A stretch of 64,000 nucleotides of DNA from Hymenolepis diminuta (taxonomy: Eukaryota; Platyhelminthes; Cestoda; Cyclophyllidea; Hymenolepididae), in NCBI GenBank assembly GCA_900708905.1, contig CAADRB010000024.1:490333-554332 (forward strand). The letters are read 5' to 3'. The notes under the pieces were generated by a model, which did no database searches, was not told where the DNA came from, and saw only the letters and a list, made by a program, of their open reading frames with translations. This document shows, piece after piece, positions 44,190-58,500 of this stretch (positions within the stretch are counted from its first letter, which is position 1; every line of letters starts with the position of its first letter). The translations under genes and the position numbers were made by a program.

Positions 44190-44475
44190 AAAATGAGAGG
44201 GGATTAAAAAGATGCTGTGAGCAACGTCAGAGTATCAAAAAGTCTTCCTCCACTTGATTTTTGAACTCAGGTTGTACAATATCTACTAAGTGGGTAGTTC
44301 ACGTTCCAAAATTCAAATGTTATGATTCGTCCCCCGGATTGTAGCAAATGCTTGTCTGTGAAATTCATTGAACGGTATTTTTAATCAAGAAGAGTCAGTC
44401 GTGTCGCTTCCATTCACTTTTATCTTCCAATGGTTGTGATGCAAAATGATCTTACACGATATTCCGTAGCTCAAA
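44190..44475 (+). repeat. Repeat family B, copy 3
   Basis: Shares with copy 2, in the same order, CGTCAGAGTATCAAAAAGTC, TTGTACAATATCTACTAAGT, TTCCAAAATTCAAATGTTAT, TAATCAAGAAGAGTCAGTCG and CAATGGTTGTGATGCAAAAT. Confidence 0.75.
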
Positions 44476-45547
44476 GTCCTGAAAATCAGAGATGCGATAC
44501 ATAAAAATTTAAAATTGGTTATGCTTTGTATGACTATTATCTTTGGCAAGGCAATAATATAATGAAATGCGTGTCCAAACTCAAAGTTATTAAATGGTGA
44601 ACGAAATGGATTACTGATGGTAGAAGCGAAAGAGAATTCGCTGACCATTTACACAGAACGGGACCACATTGGTAAATTGGGAAAAGAGGTGAATGACAAT
44701 AGATGGTTAGAAAATGCCTTGAAGAGAGACACCGTGTGTAATAAAAATCTCTTAAAGTAAATTGGAAAAACTGGTGTTGAGAAAGAAGACAACACCGGTG
44801 AAGGAATAGGTATCATAATTACTGTCACGTTCGCATCACCGTCAGTTTGTCAGCTGCAGGTTAGAATCAACCCTGGATATTAATTCGAAGGAGGTTTCAA
44901 TTAATGGATTCGCAAGATGGAAATGCCACTTTCATCCACTATGATTACCATCTCAATAACCCCCAAGCTAAGCTCCAACCAAACTTATTATTTCAAGAAA
45001 ATTATGATGATAAAGACATTAATCACTATTTAAACACAATTTGAATATTAATAATTATTTAGCTTCACTCGCTTGAGCTACCAGTAAATTTATGATTGAT
45101 ATATTTAAACCTTATCTCATTTTTGTATTCTTTAAACTGACTAAATCATATGTTTATTGTTGGTAAATAGGCCACTAAAAAGGAACACGTGTTTTATGTA
45201 AATGCATTATATAGCATAATCCTGTGATGTTGCTAAGAGCATAATGATATTACACAATCGCTACCATAAATTAGCCATGGAACGAGGAAGGGATAAGACC
45301 GGCAGTTCAAAACGACTGTAATTTAAAACGACTGTAAAATAAATTTGGATAAATACAAAAGAATCGACTGTCTGATAGTAGTCTACTGCGGTTAGAGTAA
45401 GGGCTAACAGCAATCAAACAGAACACCAAGAATTGATTGGACCCGGATATATTGAGCAAACTGCGGTACAGTTTCCCAAGGGGAGAGAGAATTGGGGAAA
45501 TGAAGGAAGATTTGTCTGACAAGCGACAGTCTCTCGGTGAGTGCGTA

Positions 45548-45575
45548 TCTGTGTGTGTGTATGTGTGTGCGTGTT
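45548..45575 (+). repeat. (TG)n microsatellite, interrupted
   Basis: A short TG-rich tract, CTGTGTGTGTGTATGTGTGT followed by GCGTG, inside otherwise unremarkable sequence. Confidence 0.7.
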
Positions 45576-47614
45576 GGAAGGCTATTTATAATCGTCACTT
45601 GGCGTGAGGACAAAACTGTGTGTGTTTTAATTGGACGGGACGGTTGTAGGAAAAGGAAGGGACGGTGTGGACAGAACTGGTTCCCAATATAGCCGAGTCA
45701 GCGCTGTCTCTGCAACTATCATCCGAGGTATACTTGGCTTTTCCGATCGATGAGGATGAGCCATTTGGGAACACACGATGTTTATCCAGGGAGAGCCTGA
45801 GGTTGTAATAAGGTAGACAATTTCACATCACTGAGGAAAAGATAATTAAATTTTTGATGATTAGCGATGAGGTTAGATAGATATTACGGAGATGATGGGA
45901 TTCAACATTCAAGTCAATAATTGGAATTGCCGGATTTCATTCCCCGCCAAGGAAGTAGGGAGCCACCAATCGAAAATTTAATGTACGAGGAGTGAATGCA
46001 GTACGCCGTAAATATCCGATTTTCTTATTTAATGTTGGCACGGAAATATTGCCTCTAAAATGACTCTGTAATCATTATATTAATCCGTTAATCGTTACTT
46101 TGGTATTATTTATGGGGAGAGAACTGGAGTACGTTTGAAAGGTGACACTAAATATACATAAAACTAAATAACGCAAAACCTAGGGGAGAAATTTTACAGC
46201 TCCGGACATTTTTTTCCTTAATGGCTGATGGTAATTACCCTCCCGGTAACGCACAAGTAAGTGTCACCTGAAAATTTCAATATTTTAAAGAAATAAAATA
46301 CTGAATTTGCAACTGGATGTAAATTTGATTTTAACCTTAAAATAAATCAGATAAAAACTGAAAGTGGCTTAAGAAGGAAGGAAAGGCATATGACAGAGCG
46401 GTGAGTAGAGAACGCCAAAAATTAAAATATACAACAATTTGAAAAGTTGAAAATAAGTTGATTTGTTCTGTTGGACTTGGAGAGGAGTGCTGTTATTAAG
46501 GTAAAGTATTGGTATATAAGTGAATACGCAAGTTGCTTTCATTTAAAATAACTCTACATAAGTCATTCCTTGATCTGGTACTTCCATCTCTCATTCCAAA
46601 TTCACGCTCCGGAAGAATCCACTAATTCCTAATTGGATTAATCTATTAAAGGTTAATTTCTCTCTAGAACACTCAGCAGTGTGACCATTGAAATATAAAT
46701 GAAGGTGAAATTTAAACATTTTGGTCCTTAAATGCAAGGATTTCTGTCAAACTCCATTAACGGTTCCTGTCATTTAGTTATTACGAACTTCCTTACCTAA
46801 GGTCCTGGTGAACGGTTGGAGATTAATTTGAACGACTTCGAAATGAATTATTACTGATGAAATTAGGCATTCATATACTTACTTGTAATGATGTATTAGA
46901 ATGAATTGTCTTGAATCGTTTCATAGCCGTAGAAAGCTTACTTCTTCAACCGTACAATTTGTGTAGACGCAAATGTTTTGTTTTAAATGACCGATTATTA
47001 ACCGCCTTTCCTGAAATAAATCTTTTGGGAAAGTTTGTGTAATTTCAACTTTTTTTCTCAGCGAATTGACTACTGGCAATGACAGAATATAAATAATTTA
47101 AAAGTGATTTTTACTTAAATCAAGTTTTACTATGGGGAAAGCTACTTTTATAAAAACCTGTATTATCTAAAATCGTTTTAACTCCCTTCTGAAAAATAAA
47201 CAGTGGAAGGATAAAGTTTTTCGGTAGTAAATGTTATGATTTATCGTGGATTTCCACAAAGTTAAGATGGTTAAAAGTCGTTAATTGAAGGGCAATGACG
47301 AATCATATATCTACTTACATCTCTTTGTACACACTTTAAAAAACCTCTTTCGTGCCCTGGAAGAAGTAGTAAATAGGTTGAGGAACTCAATAAAAACAAG
47401 AAATAGAAAAAGTGAAAAAAATGACAAACAGCTCAGACTACCCTTCTTAAGAATTTGTTAACGCGTTCAAAAATTTTGCGATTTCACCCACTTTAAATAA
47501 ACAAAAATACAATTTTGAATCATTGTAAATATTGCCATCTAAGTGAAGTGTACTAAATCAAATATCTCTTTGAAATGTGATCGTCGACCTAATATATCAT
47601 TGTGTTATAATTTT

Positions 47615-47810
47615 AGTAGTCTTCAAAATTGCCACAATCAACCAAACTCGGTAATAACACGAAGTTAAACAAACTTCGGCAACTGACTCAAAATTATGCA
47701 AAGCCACGACCCTGAAATTTAGTATATTTTAACAAATATGCAAATTCTATGAATAATTAACAATGAATAGTAGATTTAATTGCTTCGGATAAAAATAATT
47801 CATTTTATTC
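47615..47810 (-). repeat. Repeat family A, copy 5
   Basis: Reverse-oriented and the best preserved copy. Plus-strand words include AACCAAACTCGGTAATAACA, ACTCAAAATTATGCAAAG, CCACGACCCTG and AACAAATATGCAAATTCTAT. No integrase or other coding trace adjoins it. Confidence 0.65.
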
Positions 47811-50800
47811 AACATATTAATGCTATAAAAAAGCAGATGTATCAGCCAAATACAACCATTTGGATTTATCTCCAATTTTTCTCGCTGGGAACTTCAATCC
47901 CGCTTTACAACATTAAACTCTATTGGCAGTCTCGAGTGATTTCCTATTGACCTTGGTCATCAAATTGGCAGTGATCTCTCTGGTGGACGGACAGTCTCAT
48001 TGAGTGACACTAATTTTTGCAGATTGTATGTCAATATCCTTCAGTTAATAAACTACCATACAAACCCAACTCGAAATCTGTATCTACCTTATAAAGCTAT
48101 TGTGTTTCTCTTTGAATTTCTAATTTGAGTAAGGCGGCTTGTAAGGTGCTGGTAATCATGGGTCCCTTGGATGGGTCTTCATCAATCCTAGGCTTTCGGT
48201 TATCAGACATTCCAGTTAACAGTGGGTAGTGACAATCGTGTGTCATGATCGGATTTCAACTACTGTGTGTTAACAATTAAGTCCTCTAACAATTTTCCCA
48301 TGCAGAGAACCACTTTAAAATTTTGAGCCAAGGGGGCTCATCTGCAAGCGCGATAATAAGTCAACTACATAGTTTTCTCTTGGACAAAAGAATACTCCTA
48401 TCAGATGTCATAAAATTTTGCTACTTTCTTTTATATTCTTCTTAAATTTAAAGATTGATTTATTGTCCCTCCCTTAGCTCCAACCATAATTTCATTTAAT
48501 GGCCTAATTAAGCCCATTCTTAATTTCGCTAAAAATGATTCCCTTGAAATGTCGTAGTGAATAAAAAGACCATCTGTTCTGAAATTTTGGGAGACAAATA
48601 AGAGAAAATGCTTTGAAATAGAAGGCCCTAGATTTTCCTGCCTCGGCAAATATTTTGTGCTGTAACACTTTAACGGTTTGCGGAGGCAGAATTTATACGC
48701 GAGATAAGATAGCATCTTTTTTTATATGAACACAGATGTAATAAACGAAAGGCTATGACGTCAGGCTTGGAGATTCTTAACATTTTTTTCAAATTGAAGG
48801 TTCCTTTGAAAATTATAAAATGAGAACAATTCCTTCAAGACTATGACCTGTAGAATAAAACGTTGCGTAATTAAATCGCGGAAGAAATCATTGTAGAAGG
48901 CACCAAGAGAACAACACTTCATGAAAACTCAGACTATCTACTTTCTCCTTTGTTATTATTTGCTTCATTCTGCCATTAAAGTATCTTCAAGACGCCCACA
49001 AATTGTAGGCTAAAAAGCACGTTAGAAGGTGGCCCGGAACCTACCTAGTCAAACGGAATCACACATGTCTGCTTGCTGAGTGGACCTATGAGGAGGCTGG
49101 AGATCCATGTGGTTATTGGCTAGATCAGAACATATGCGCAACTGTATATCGCTTGCTAGAGGTGGCAGAATTGTGATCAGATTAAGATGATCGTTTTCTC
49201 TCATTATTTGGGCTCTGTGCATCTAACTTCTCATTTTTTCGTTCGTACTTTCTATAGACTTCATGCTCTTTCGATATTTAATTGCCTTATTGAGTCATAA
49301 AAAACGACTAATTTCGAACATGCTCCCTACGAAATTCGGACAAAGGACACAAGGACTATATTTTGATTAGTTTCCACAGCTAATCTCTTTGTCCTCGGTT
49401 ATCAATATCAATAAGCAGAAACATACTGTTCCTGATATCTTGACAGTTAGTCTGGCAGAAAACTGTCATCCATTGACAGTTCATCTTCAAATTTACTTAT
49501 ATGAGAAAGACGATTAGTTCTGTAAATATTCGCTTTAACGTTAATAAAATATCTCGAGGTAACTATACTTGTCCTCCCTCTCTCGTCTTCCTGATTTGAG
49601 CAGTTGTTATCTATTATAAATATAAAGAGTATACTTACTTTTAATCACATCAAGAATAAATGCACTTTGAAATATATATTTACTCGTCGAGGAAAGATGA
49701 AGATATCCAAAAATGAGCAATCGAAGGAGAAATCGGTCAAAATTTTCAAAATCGGCAATAATTTAACTTCTATTTAATGTAATTGATAAAGTTACAAGTG
49801 ATCTGTCATATTTTTAAAACTGTTAATAGAGCGAGGAAACACGAGCAGAAGTGTAGACTTCAGGATTCGACAATCAATGCATTGTCCAGTTTAAAATTAA
49901 GTCACACGTGCTTCTACAATGTACCTTCCACGCATATTGACCTGTTCTGACATCTTGCAGAATACGAACGCTCTTATCTCTAAGAAAGTTGGTTACAAAG
50001 GACAAAGGAGTGTTTGAGATTTCTAACGTTAAAGGCAAAGAAGGATGCTCAATGAAAACAATCAAGTTGAACCATTATCAAAAGGAATGGATCCTAAATT
50101 AATTTCCAAGAAGATTGAAATCCGTACGGCAAATGAAGAGAAATGTGGGTAAGATTTTAATTCCATGGAATAACGAGGAGTCTATTACAATGCGAAGGCC
50201 TTCAAACATGCTTCAAAGAATACGCCATGGAAGACTCTATGGCACATGAAGTCGAGAATTAAAATTGCTGTTCAAGCCACAGCATACACTTAATAAAACG
50301 AATCTGAGAGTAATCTACATAGATCTCGGCAAAGATGAACCGAATGAAGCTCTGAATCCCAATTGGTGTCTGGAATCAAGTTAACATCAGAGTGATTGAA
50401 AAATTGGGCTATAGTAGAACAGTACAAAATTGTAAAAGTGGGAGTGAAACAAGAAGCTGAGAGATGTATTGAGGTTGTTAGAATCCATCAAGAGATTCAG
50501 ACGCGTTTGAAGAATCGTATAATGGACGGTGATTCTGCCACTCTCGCAAAGACGAATTAGAGTTAACTTGTAGAGACGACAGAAGGGAACTTGACTCCTT
50601 GGTACAGTGGTAAAGTTGCCGCATTTAGCATTTCCGCGTGTTTAAACTTTTGTAATGAAGTAATTAGTAAAGAAACAAAATTCAAATGCGTTTCAAAAGA
50701 TGGGACGGGATCGAAAATTTTTCAGAAAATAGACAAAAAAGGTAAGGAATAGAGAGCCCTTTATTTTTTCAAGGAAAGGTGCAGTAAATTTGAATAAATT

Positions 50801-50929
50801 CTTCTAGATTTAACGTGCCGTCCGCTAATATCATCATTCAGCTTGCTGATTTTAAAGCTAATTCGGTACGCCAAATTTACCAGCGTTAATGAAAAAAATT
50901 ATGTTTTTATTGTGGGAAGCAAATTATCA

Positions 50930-51255
50930 ATGAGTCCTATGAGTGATAAAGGTGAGGCGGTTGAAAAGACAATGAGGGTGAAACACGTAATAACAGAGTC
51001 GTACTTCAGTGGATTTTTGGATTTGAGTTGCTCAATATTTACTAAATGGCCAATTCCCGTTCCAAAAAATCAAACTTCATAGACCGTTCCTTTGATTTAA
51101 GCAAAATCTTATTCACGATAAACAGCGTTTTTGATCGATTGTTTAAGTGAAATGTTCGGTCTCACCACTTCATTTCATTTCATTTTTCCGTCCTCTAAGG
51201 GTTGAGAAGGCAGAACAATCTTTCGGATATCCTGACATATCCGAGCTAATGTCAT
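50930..51255 (+). repeat. Repeat family B, copy 4
   Basis: A more diverged forward copy: GATTTGAGTTGCTCAATATT, ACTAAATGGCCAATTCCCGT, a GATCGATTGTTTAAGTGAA segment, and GGGTTGAGAAGGCAGAACAA near the end. Internally it carries a short TTCAT(TTCAT)n run near 51170. Confidence 0.6.
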
Positions 51256-54200
51256 GCAAATGAATCAACTATTAAACGTCGTGGAAGCTAATCCACTAAG
51301 GTACCCAGGAAAAAGCCCTTTGGAAGATTAAAACGCATGCTAGTGAATTATACCCCTTGATTAAAAACGCGATTACTAAAATTAAGTGAAGTGAGACACT
51401 TTTGAGCCCTTGAAAGACTGGTTAAGCCCTCAACTTCTACTCACTCCTCCTCCCTCCACCCTTTAACGTATATAAGGGACTATTTATATTCCTCCCCCCC
51501 CCCTTTGATTAAACCTTTAAGACTACTTTGACCTTACGTTGGAAATGATGAAAAAATTTTTACGATAAAATAATTAAGAAATGAACTATAGAAAATAAGA
51601 AATAATTGCCACATAAGTCAGAACCTTAAAAGGCTAATCAAGCCTTGCAAATGTTGTTAGAATACCAGAAAAATTTTTCTGAAATCCTCAATTAGTGAGC
51701 AATGGCTATTGTTTATTGTAATGTGGAGTCTCCTTTGTGAGAAAATTTAAGTGTAAGTGAGCAAGTGCAGAGTGCTCAATGAACCGCCAACCGGAAGCGA
51801 GAAAAGGGGGAACGTCTGCAGATAGCATCTATCTCCATTATTTGAAGTACATTTTCAATAATAATTTCATTGAAAATGCTTAAACATTTTAGGGGCAAAT
51901 TAAAACTCATTTAATACAGATTAACTTACTTACATCCGCTATTTATTTTACTTTCAAAATACACCGAAAATCTTATTTTGAGCGAATAAATCAAAAAATT
52001 TGAGAAACAAAGGATTGCTTAATTGTGAATACATATCCACCCGTATTTATTCCTATTTATTTACAGCAAAATTTCTTCCTCATGAAAAATAAATTCTTTC
52101 ATCCATTTTCTTCCAATTATAAGAAGTGAAACATGTTCCACCATTGATGAAATGAGAATAAAATACAGTCAGGATATCAAGAGTTTTGTTTTGTTTCATT
52201 ATTTGACCTCCGGGTTTCTAAATGACCTCTTATTGTCATGAACTGGAAGATGGGACTGGCTAAGGCATTTTCAACAATAACATAGGTCATTCGAGTTCAG
52301 TATATTATTTGTAAATATGCTTTCTTAGTTTAGTGAATCGGAAATCATCTGCTTTTTCCATTCGCACGAATGATAACAAGCTCTTGTTCTACAAACATCT
52401 TCTGATCTGCCTAGAAGATACTTTCTTACCCATCTTTCCCCCGAATTTTCAGCATTTTCCCTTACGTTACATCCTATTCTGTTCGTTCTTTTTCCATAGA
52501 GATTCTAATCGATGTTTGTGTAGAATTTGAAATTCAGTAAGTGTCTCTCTGCCCGTACATACAATTTTGAATACTCTTAATTACTTTCGTATTACGCACA
52601 TTTTAACGCCCGTCAGTTTTTTGTCTTCCTTATTAATCCCTCTTTTATCAGTAGTGGTAGTCTGGAATTATAAGTTACGACTTTGTGGTTATGAATTTGT
52701 CGGTCTTTAGTTAAATAAATATTCATTTAATCAAGTATATCTATTCATCACATGCACCTCAACCATACCGAGAAGGATTTCAAAAATTTTATCTTGTCCA
52801 TTCAAACTAAAGGTTGCTTCAATTGACTGGGTTTAGGAAAAAGGTGAACACAGAAGATTTTAGTCTTGAAACCAAAGTGTGAACTTAGCTCCAGTTGCAC
52901 TTAAGGATAATCTGTTTAAAAGTAATTATTCAAAATGTTGACGCTCTTAGAATGATGTTTGGATTTCAAGACGGTTGGCAAAATTTGATTCCTTTGAACG
53001 AAGGTTCGTATTTGCCCTACCTTGATCTCACATTTCACGATCTGGTTCCAAGTTGCCTTCATCTAAATTAAAGATTGCGGAGTGAGTTCTATTCTCGTCT
53101 TGGAGGCTAAAAAGCCGTTATCTGGCATAAGCTTAGAATGCCACTTCCAACAGGTGGCAGGATGACAATCGATTCCACGATTCACCTTGCCAGCGTCCAC
53201 AAGAGTTCACTCATCCTGAAGTTTTGAGTAACACAATTTCTAACTTTGTCAAACCTATCAAATTTTTATAATAATGATATTTTTAATAGAAAATTATGTT
53301 TATCATCAAACCGTTGTGATCAACTTCTGCCCTTTGCATTTTTAATTTCTGTTTGTATTCACATTAATAAATCAAATTATCATAAATAATTTGATCAATT
53401 ATATATAATATTATAATAAATTTCAAAATTTTAACTTGCATCAAAGAATTAAATTCGGAAAAAAAACATTTCAAATGAAAAGGCCTTTAAATCTTGATTT
53501 TTTTTCTATTAAAATTGTGATCAATTTTACCGTATATTTTAATGCAATTTATACGGAATTTATCCAATTTTTAAAAACAAAACAAGGATAAAAATAATTT
53601 TTTATTAATATATAAAGGTAACAGAAACCTATTTCTGACTTTAATTCATTCGTCTGCCCCTCCAATTCTCATTTCTTTTTTGACAGCATTATTTTCATTT
53701 CACTTCTTACTCTCCTTATATAGATATTCTTTTACCTACTGGGTTACTAGGCAAATCAAAAACAATTCAGGCGTTAAATTTAACAGTCCTCACTGAAAAA
53801 GTTAAAAAATCTTTAGATGAAACTTAATTTTTTAAAATTCATTTTAAAAAGTTGGTTTTTAAACTTCTTAGCGTTTAAAATCGGAAAACTTTTTAGGAAT
53901 ATTTATAACTTTTATCTAAAATTCCCTTTTGTTATAGGGTACCTGGCTACCTTAATTCGCACCTAGTGTCAGCTGATTTCTTGTTGTTTGTTCATTCTTC
54001 AGTCACACAATGACTCACAGGTCACAGGTCAAAGCGTGATCTATTACATCTGTCTGCCACAACCCGGTTTGGCTTCGCTCGGTAAATGTTATCCTTATTA
54101 AAGGGTCTCAGATATGTCATCGTTTAAGTGGGTGACATTCATATTTTTCTCTACAGTAACGTCACTCTACGATGATTTTGTCAAAGATTTTAAAGTTGTT

Positions 54201-54539
54201 TATAAAACTTGAATGAAATGAAATTCATTAACTAAAATTGAACGAAAACGGATTGAAAAAAGATCTTAGGAGATGAAAAGCTGAATCCGTTCCATAAAAT
54301 TATATGGGAATACATTTGAATTCAAAAGTGCAAAAGTGCAAACTCAAATGAAAAGGTGGGAATTTCATCATAGCGGTTCCAGTTGAAAAACTAAAAATCT
54401 CCGTTTCTAATCGAGTAAAACGGCCAAATTTTGTGTAAGGAAAGTTTGATAAACGGTGAAAGATTTTATAAAATAGATGAAAAACCACTGAAAGGTTTTT
54501 AGTGGCAGCTCACCTTAACAAAGCTCTGCTAACTTAAAA

Positions 54540-54685
54540 TTATTACTATCTCATATCTGACGGGTTAAAACTGTAAGAGTATTCTGCTTTCTCAGCCACT
54601 GGAAGAAATAATGAACTGAATTGACAAGATCAACCCTTCTCAGTTAACTCAAAACAGTCGAATATTCCAGTAATGGAAGAACCAC
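54540..54685 (-). repeat. Repeat family B, partial copy 5
   Basis: On the minus strand: TAACTGAGAAGGGTTGATCT, CATTATTTCTTCCAGTGGCT and GAGAAAGCAGAATACTC, matching the 3' half of copies 2 and 3. Confidence 0.5.
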
Positions 54686-55019
54686 AAAGGGGCCGAAAAA
54701 AGACGTTGAGTTTCCGATGTTCTTATAATCCACTTTGGTTTGTACAATTGGTCCAAAGCTTAGTTTTCATCATTCATTTCATCTGGGTATCTGAATAAGT
54801 TTAAGTTCGCGCAATTCAGGTCTCCTTTGGTGAAACAATTGGCCATGCCTCCGTATTCCGTTTTTATATTTCTATCCATGAGAGGGTAAATGAGTTTATG
54901 TTAAGAATGGCAGAAATTTGTGAAATTAAGAATGAGCTCACTTTGATTAAACACGGTTTTGACGCTTCATTAACTTAAAACTTTAAGCTGCTATATCAAA
55001 ACTTTAAACTCCCGAATAT

Positions 55020-55310
55020 CACGTTGGATGAATTTGCCTTCTCAACAAGCGGAAGGAAAAAGGAATTAAGGCGATAAGATCAATCCTTCTCGATTAAAAA
55101 TATCGGTAAATAAGCCCTGGACATTGCAAACAAACATGTTCTGCAATCCAGGGGATGAATCGTGAAATTTGAATTTTGGAGCGTGAACTGCCCATTTAGG
55201 AAATATAATACAACTTGAGTTCAAAAATCAGATGAAATAAAACTCGTCGATAGCTTGACGTTGCTCTCTGTATCCCTTTGATACCCTCTCCCTTCTTCAT
55301 TACTGCCAGA
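55020..55310 (-). repeat. Repeat family B, copy 6
   Basis: Nearly full reverse copy. On the minus strand it reads GGGCAGTTCACGCTCCAAAA, TTCAAATTTCACGATTCATC, CTGGATTGCAGAACATG, TAATCGAGAAGGATTGATCT and TGTTGAGAAGGCAAATTCAT. Confidence 0.7.
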
Positions 55311-58304
55311 CTCTCTGTTATTCGGTGTAAGTTGCTTCTGACAATAAAAGGTGCAAATATTTTGTTTTACTGTGAGTAATAATGAGAATGATAAAATATT
55401 AGGTTAGTGCATAGAATGTTTTGATTGGTCCCACGTTTCACTCTCCTTTATCTCGGCTTTATTAGCGAGTTTCATTGCTGTTAGCTTAAATCAAAGTTAA
55501 ATTATACTAATAGCTTCAATAAATAAACACAGGGAAAATTTTAATTGTCTTTTTTTAATAAATCAAATTTAAACACCAGAACTAGAGAGTTATATCTATG
55601 AAAATTGACATTTCTTATTTGCTTACTTGCTTTAAATATTTCTAATCCACTAAAACATGTTAAAATTAGTCTTCCGGCGACGAATTAATGCTATGAAGAT
55701 TAGCATCTCCAAGCGTCGGTATCAAATGCCTCTGTTTTTAAACTTATCTGCAAAGCAAACTTAGAAATTTTATTTTCCTTATTACATTTATGAAGTAGCT
55801 TACTTCGAACTGGTCCCGAAATAAGGGAATTAGGTATAGATTAATTGTCAGTAATTTATGATCCAAAATGGTAGGTTTTATGTGTTCTTTTATTAACATT
55901 AAGTTACCAGAGGAATAAGTATTTCAGCTCACAATCGATCATTTCACGTCTGGCAAACATTTGTACTTTAAGATGTTAGTACCAGTTGCCTAATAAACGT
56001 TCAAATAAATAACGCGTTTCGCTCAGGTATTTATGCGAAGCTTTTAAAAAGTCCACTTTCTGAAAGTACAGTTTAGGTACTAAAATGCCTTCACGTCGCA
56101 TTTCATACCTCAAAGTATTCAGATTTGCATTAAAGAGGCTGAATTCAGACCAATTGGTTATAACCAATCAGCTTATGGGAAAATCGGCTAAAATTTGACC
56201 GTTTCCGCAGAAATTAGGGATTAATTAACTGTAGGTTCTAGATTTCATTTTTCAAGTTTTCTGAATTAAATGACTTTAAATGAGATATTTATCATTTAAC
56301 TGTCGGGAAAAAAACGATATGAAATTAAATTATTGTGGATCTCATCACCATGGAGAAACTTTATTAAATATTTTTGCAATAAGAAGTTCAGTTTATTTAA
56401 TTTAGATAAACTATCCAGAATGGAAAAGTTGGAAATTTTTGCGTGAGTCTATTCTGTTTGATTAAATTCTCTTTTCTGTTCACAATGTGTTTAATTTGTT
56501 GTAAAATTTATGAAAATTTCCCCTAACCGAAAAATTTTGTCCTCATGAAATGCTCATTTTAGTGAAATGACCATCAACTTACTTAAATTCAAGTGTGTTA
56601 CCACATGTTCAGAGTAGAACTTGATGTGCCCTCAAGCTCACCTGTTGGATTATCAAGTAGCCTTTTTATATTTTTTAAACTGCTTATGTGACCTTTGATT
56701 AATCTTTACCTAATTTGCAAGTTTCCGTCATGACCTGGGGTGTTCAAAGATTCCTCCAATACTTCACGCTATCTCCACTAGTCTTACAAGGCTTCAACCG
56801 TCTCCTCTCTCTAATCCGCTGTTTTTTGGATATTGGTAGGTATCGGAAATGGATGGAATAGTAGAACATCCATGCGATGAAATCAGAAACCTAAGTGCTG
56901 CCTTTCAATGAATCAATTTATTGCTTATACATTATATAGCCTCTTTTTGACGTCAGCTTTTTTCCTTCTCCTATAGGTTTTCTCGCTCTATCCAATCGGA
57001 CAGAAAAGTCTCCCTATGAAAGAGGATCCATCAAGTTCTCTTGTCGAAACATTCAGTCATAAAAATCTTCAGTGATTGAATTGTAACTGGTGCTTTTGTA
57101 AAACTTAAAAAAATATACAGGTTTAAATATTAAAACAAGCTTTATAATTTTAGCGTGTAGCTGAAATCACTTTTTTAGGATGTTATTTAGGACCAATTGG
57201 GCACCAAAAAAATCATTGTTTCATTATTTTCCTCAAAGGAATGATTTCCTTCTGGCCGATATGATCAGTATCTCCCTCCACTAAGTACGATGTCCAACAT
57301 ATTCAACTGGATGTCGTAAAGTCTGGGATAGTTAAATCCTTATCCCGGAACAGTCATATTACCAGCCTTGAGAAGGCGGAAGAGTACCTGAATACTTTCG
57401 ATTGAGTCATCAATGAGTAGTGCTAACATACAGCTCTTTAAAAGAAAGGAAATTTTCTCGGACGTAATTCGAGTCTTAAGTTTATGACAAAGGCAGTAAA
57501 TTCGAGATATCGTCGCAAATATAGTGAGTGACATTTCCATTTCATTTGTGTCATTTTGCATGAAAATTATAACCTGCATTTATTTATTTTGTCAGGGAAA
57601 AATTATGTTAGCTAGCCTTATCCCTCTGGGATCTTTCCCATTTGAAGAAAAAGTGTATTGAAATGAAATGAAGAGACCTTCTAAATTGGCCATATCATTA
57701 ACAAGCTCTGGATATCAGAACTCCGAGAATGAATGGAAAGTATTTTTGAAACGGAAATATTCAAACTCTATTCACTGAACAAGATTCGTTTATTAAGAAT
57801 GATTTAAAAATCAGGAAAAGCGGGACATTTTTTGGGTATCTCTATGAATTATTCTCACCATCTCCCTGACCACCCGCTTTTTATCTGTTATTGGACTGCT
57901 TCCTTGCTTCTGTATTCAGATGCCTTACCCCAATAAGAAGTAATGCTGTAATCAAACCCAGAAAAATAAATGCACTTTTAATAATAAAATCATTCGTTTA
58001 AAGACCAAAGTGGTAAGTTCTAAGAGGAAAGCTTCTATCCCGTTATTTATCAGCCCTAATTAGATTGGATTAATTGAACTCAAATCCCAATAAAAGTTGT
58101 TTGTTTTAAATATCTCACCAAAGTATTTCAAAATAACCCCCATATCTTGTACAGGTAAATTAAATAACTTGATCTTGGCATCATTTCAATAACACAGAGC
58201 ATAGAACAAGAGCTACCGAATTTTCTTTAAGAAAGTAAAAGAGTATAGGAATTCATTTGCACGAAACGCCCACGAATGGAGTAGCACGTCCGCACCATTC
58301 TATC

Positions 58305-58415
58305 GATTGGCTATGATGAGCGCAAAAGTAGTGCACCAATAGCAGACGCATTTGCATTGAGCAAAATATAAACATTAACCCTCTGCTGCGAGTAGCCTTG
58401 CGTGCATCCAATCAG
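58305..58415 (+). promoter_or_regulatory. Cluster of three CCAAT boxes before the TPRG1-like gene
   Basis: An inverted CCAAT (GATTGGCT, 58305-58312), a direct one (ACCAATAG, 58335-58342) and a direct one in near-ideal NF-Y context (ATCCAATCAG, 58406-58415) lie 85 to 195 nt before the start codon, in a stretch less AT-rich than its surroundings. I infer a promoter region; no TATA box stands out. ATTTCAG at 58471-58477 could be a 5' UTR or trans-splice acceptor. Confidence 0.35.
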
Positions 58416-58500
58416 TAAATTATTTGGGGAGATTTTTGGAGTAGGTAAACGTATTCCAGAGTTTTGGTTGATTTCAGATTACTTTTGATTGAGTATTGAG

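Larger units (their letters stand above)
43090..58300. other. Gene-free region of about 15 kb with repeat debris
   Basis: Contains repeat A copy 5, four repeat B copies and a TG-rich microsatellite near 45548-45575. Open frames are short (at most about 94 codons, 48431-48715 minus), without family resemblance or consistent splice sites. I see no coding exon that I can support on either strand. Confidence 0.65.

Noticed and set aside
48431..48715. Minus-strand open frame of 94 codons in the gene-free region
   Set aside because: No recognisable family, no exon partners, and its length is not exceptional over 15 kb.
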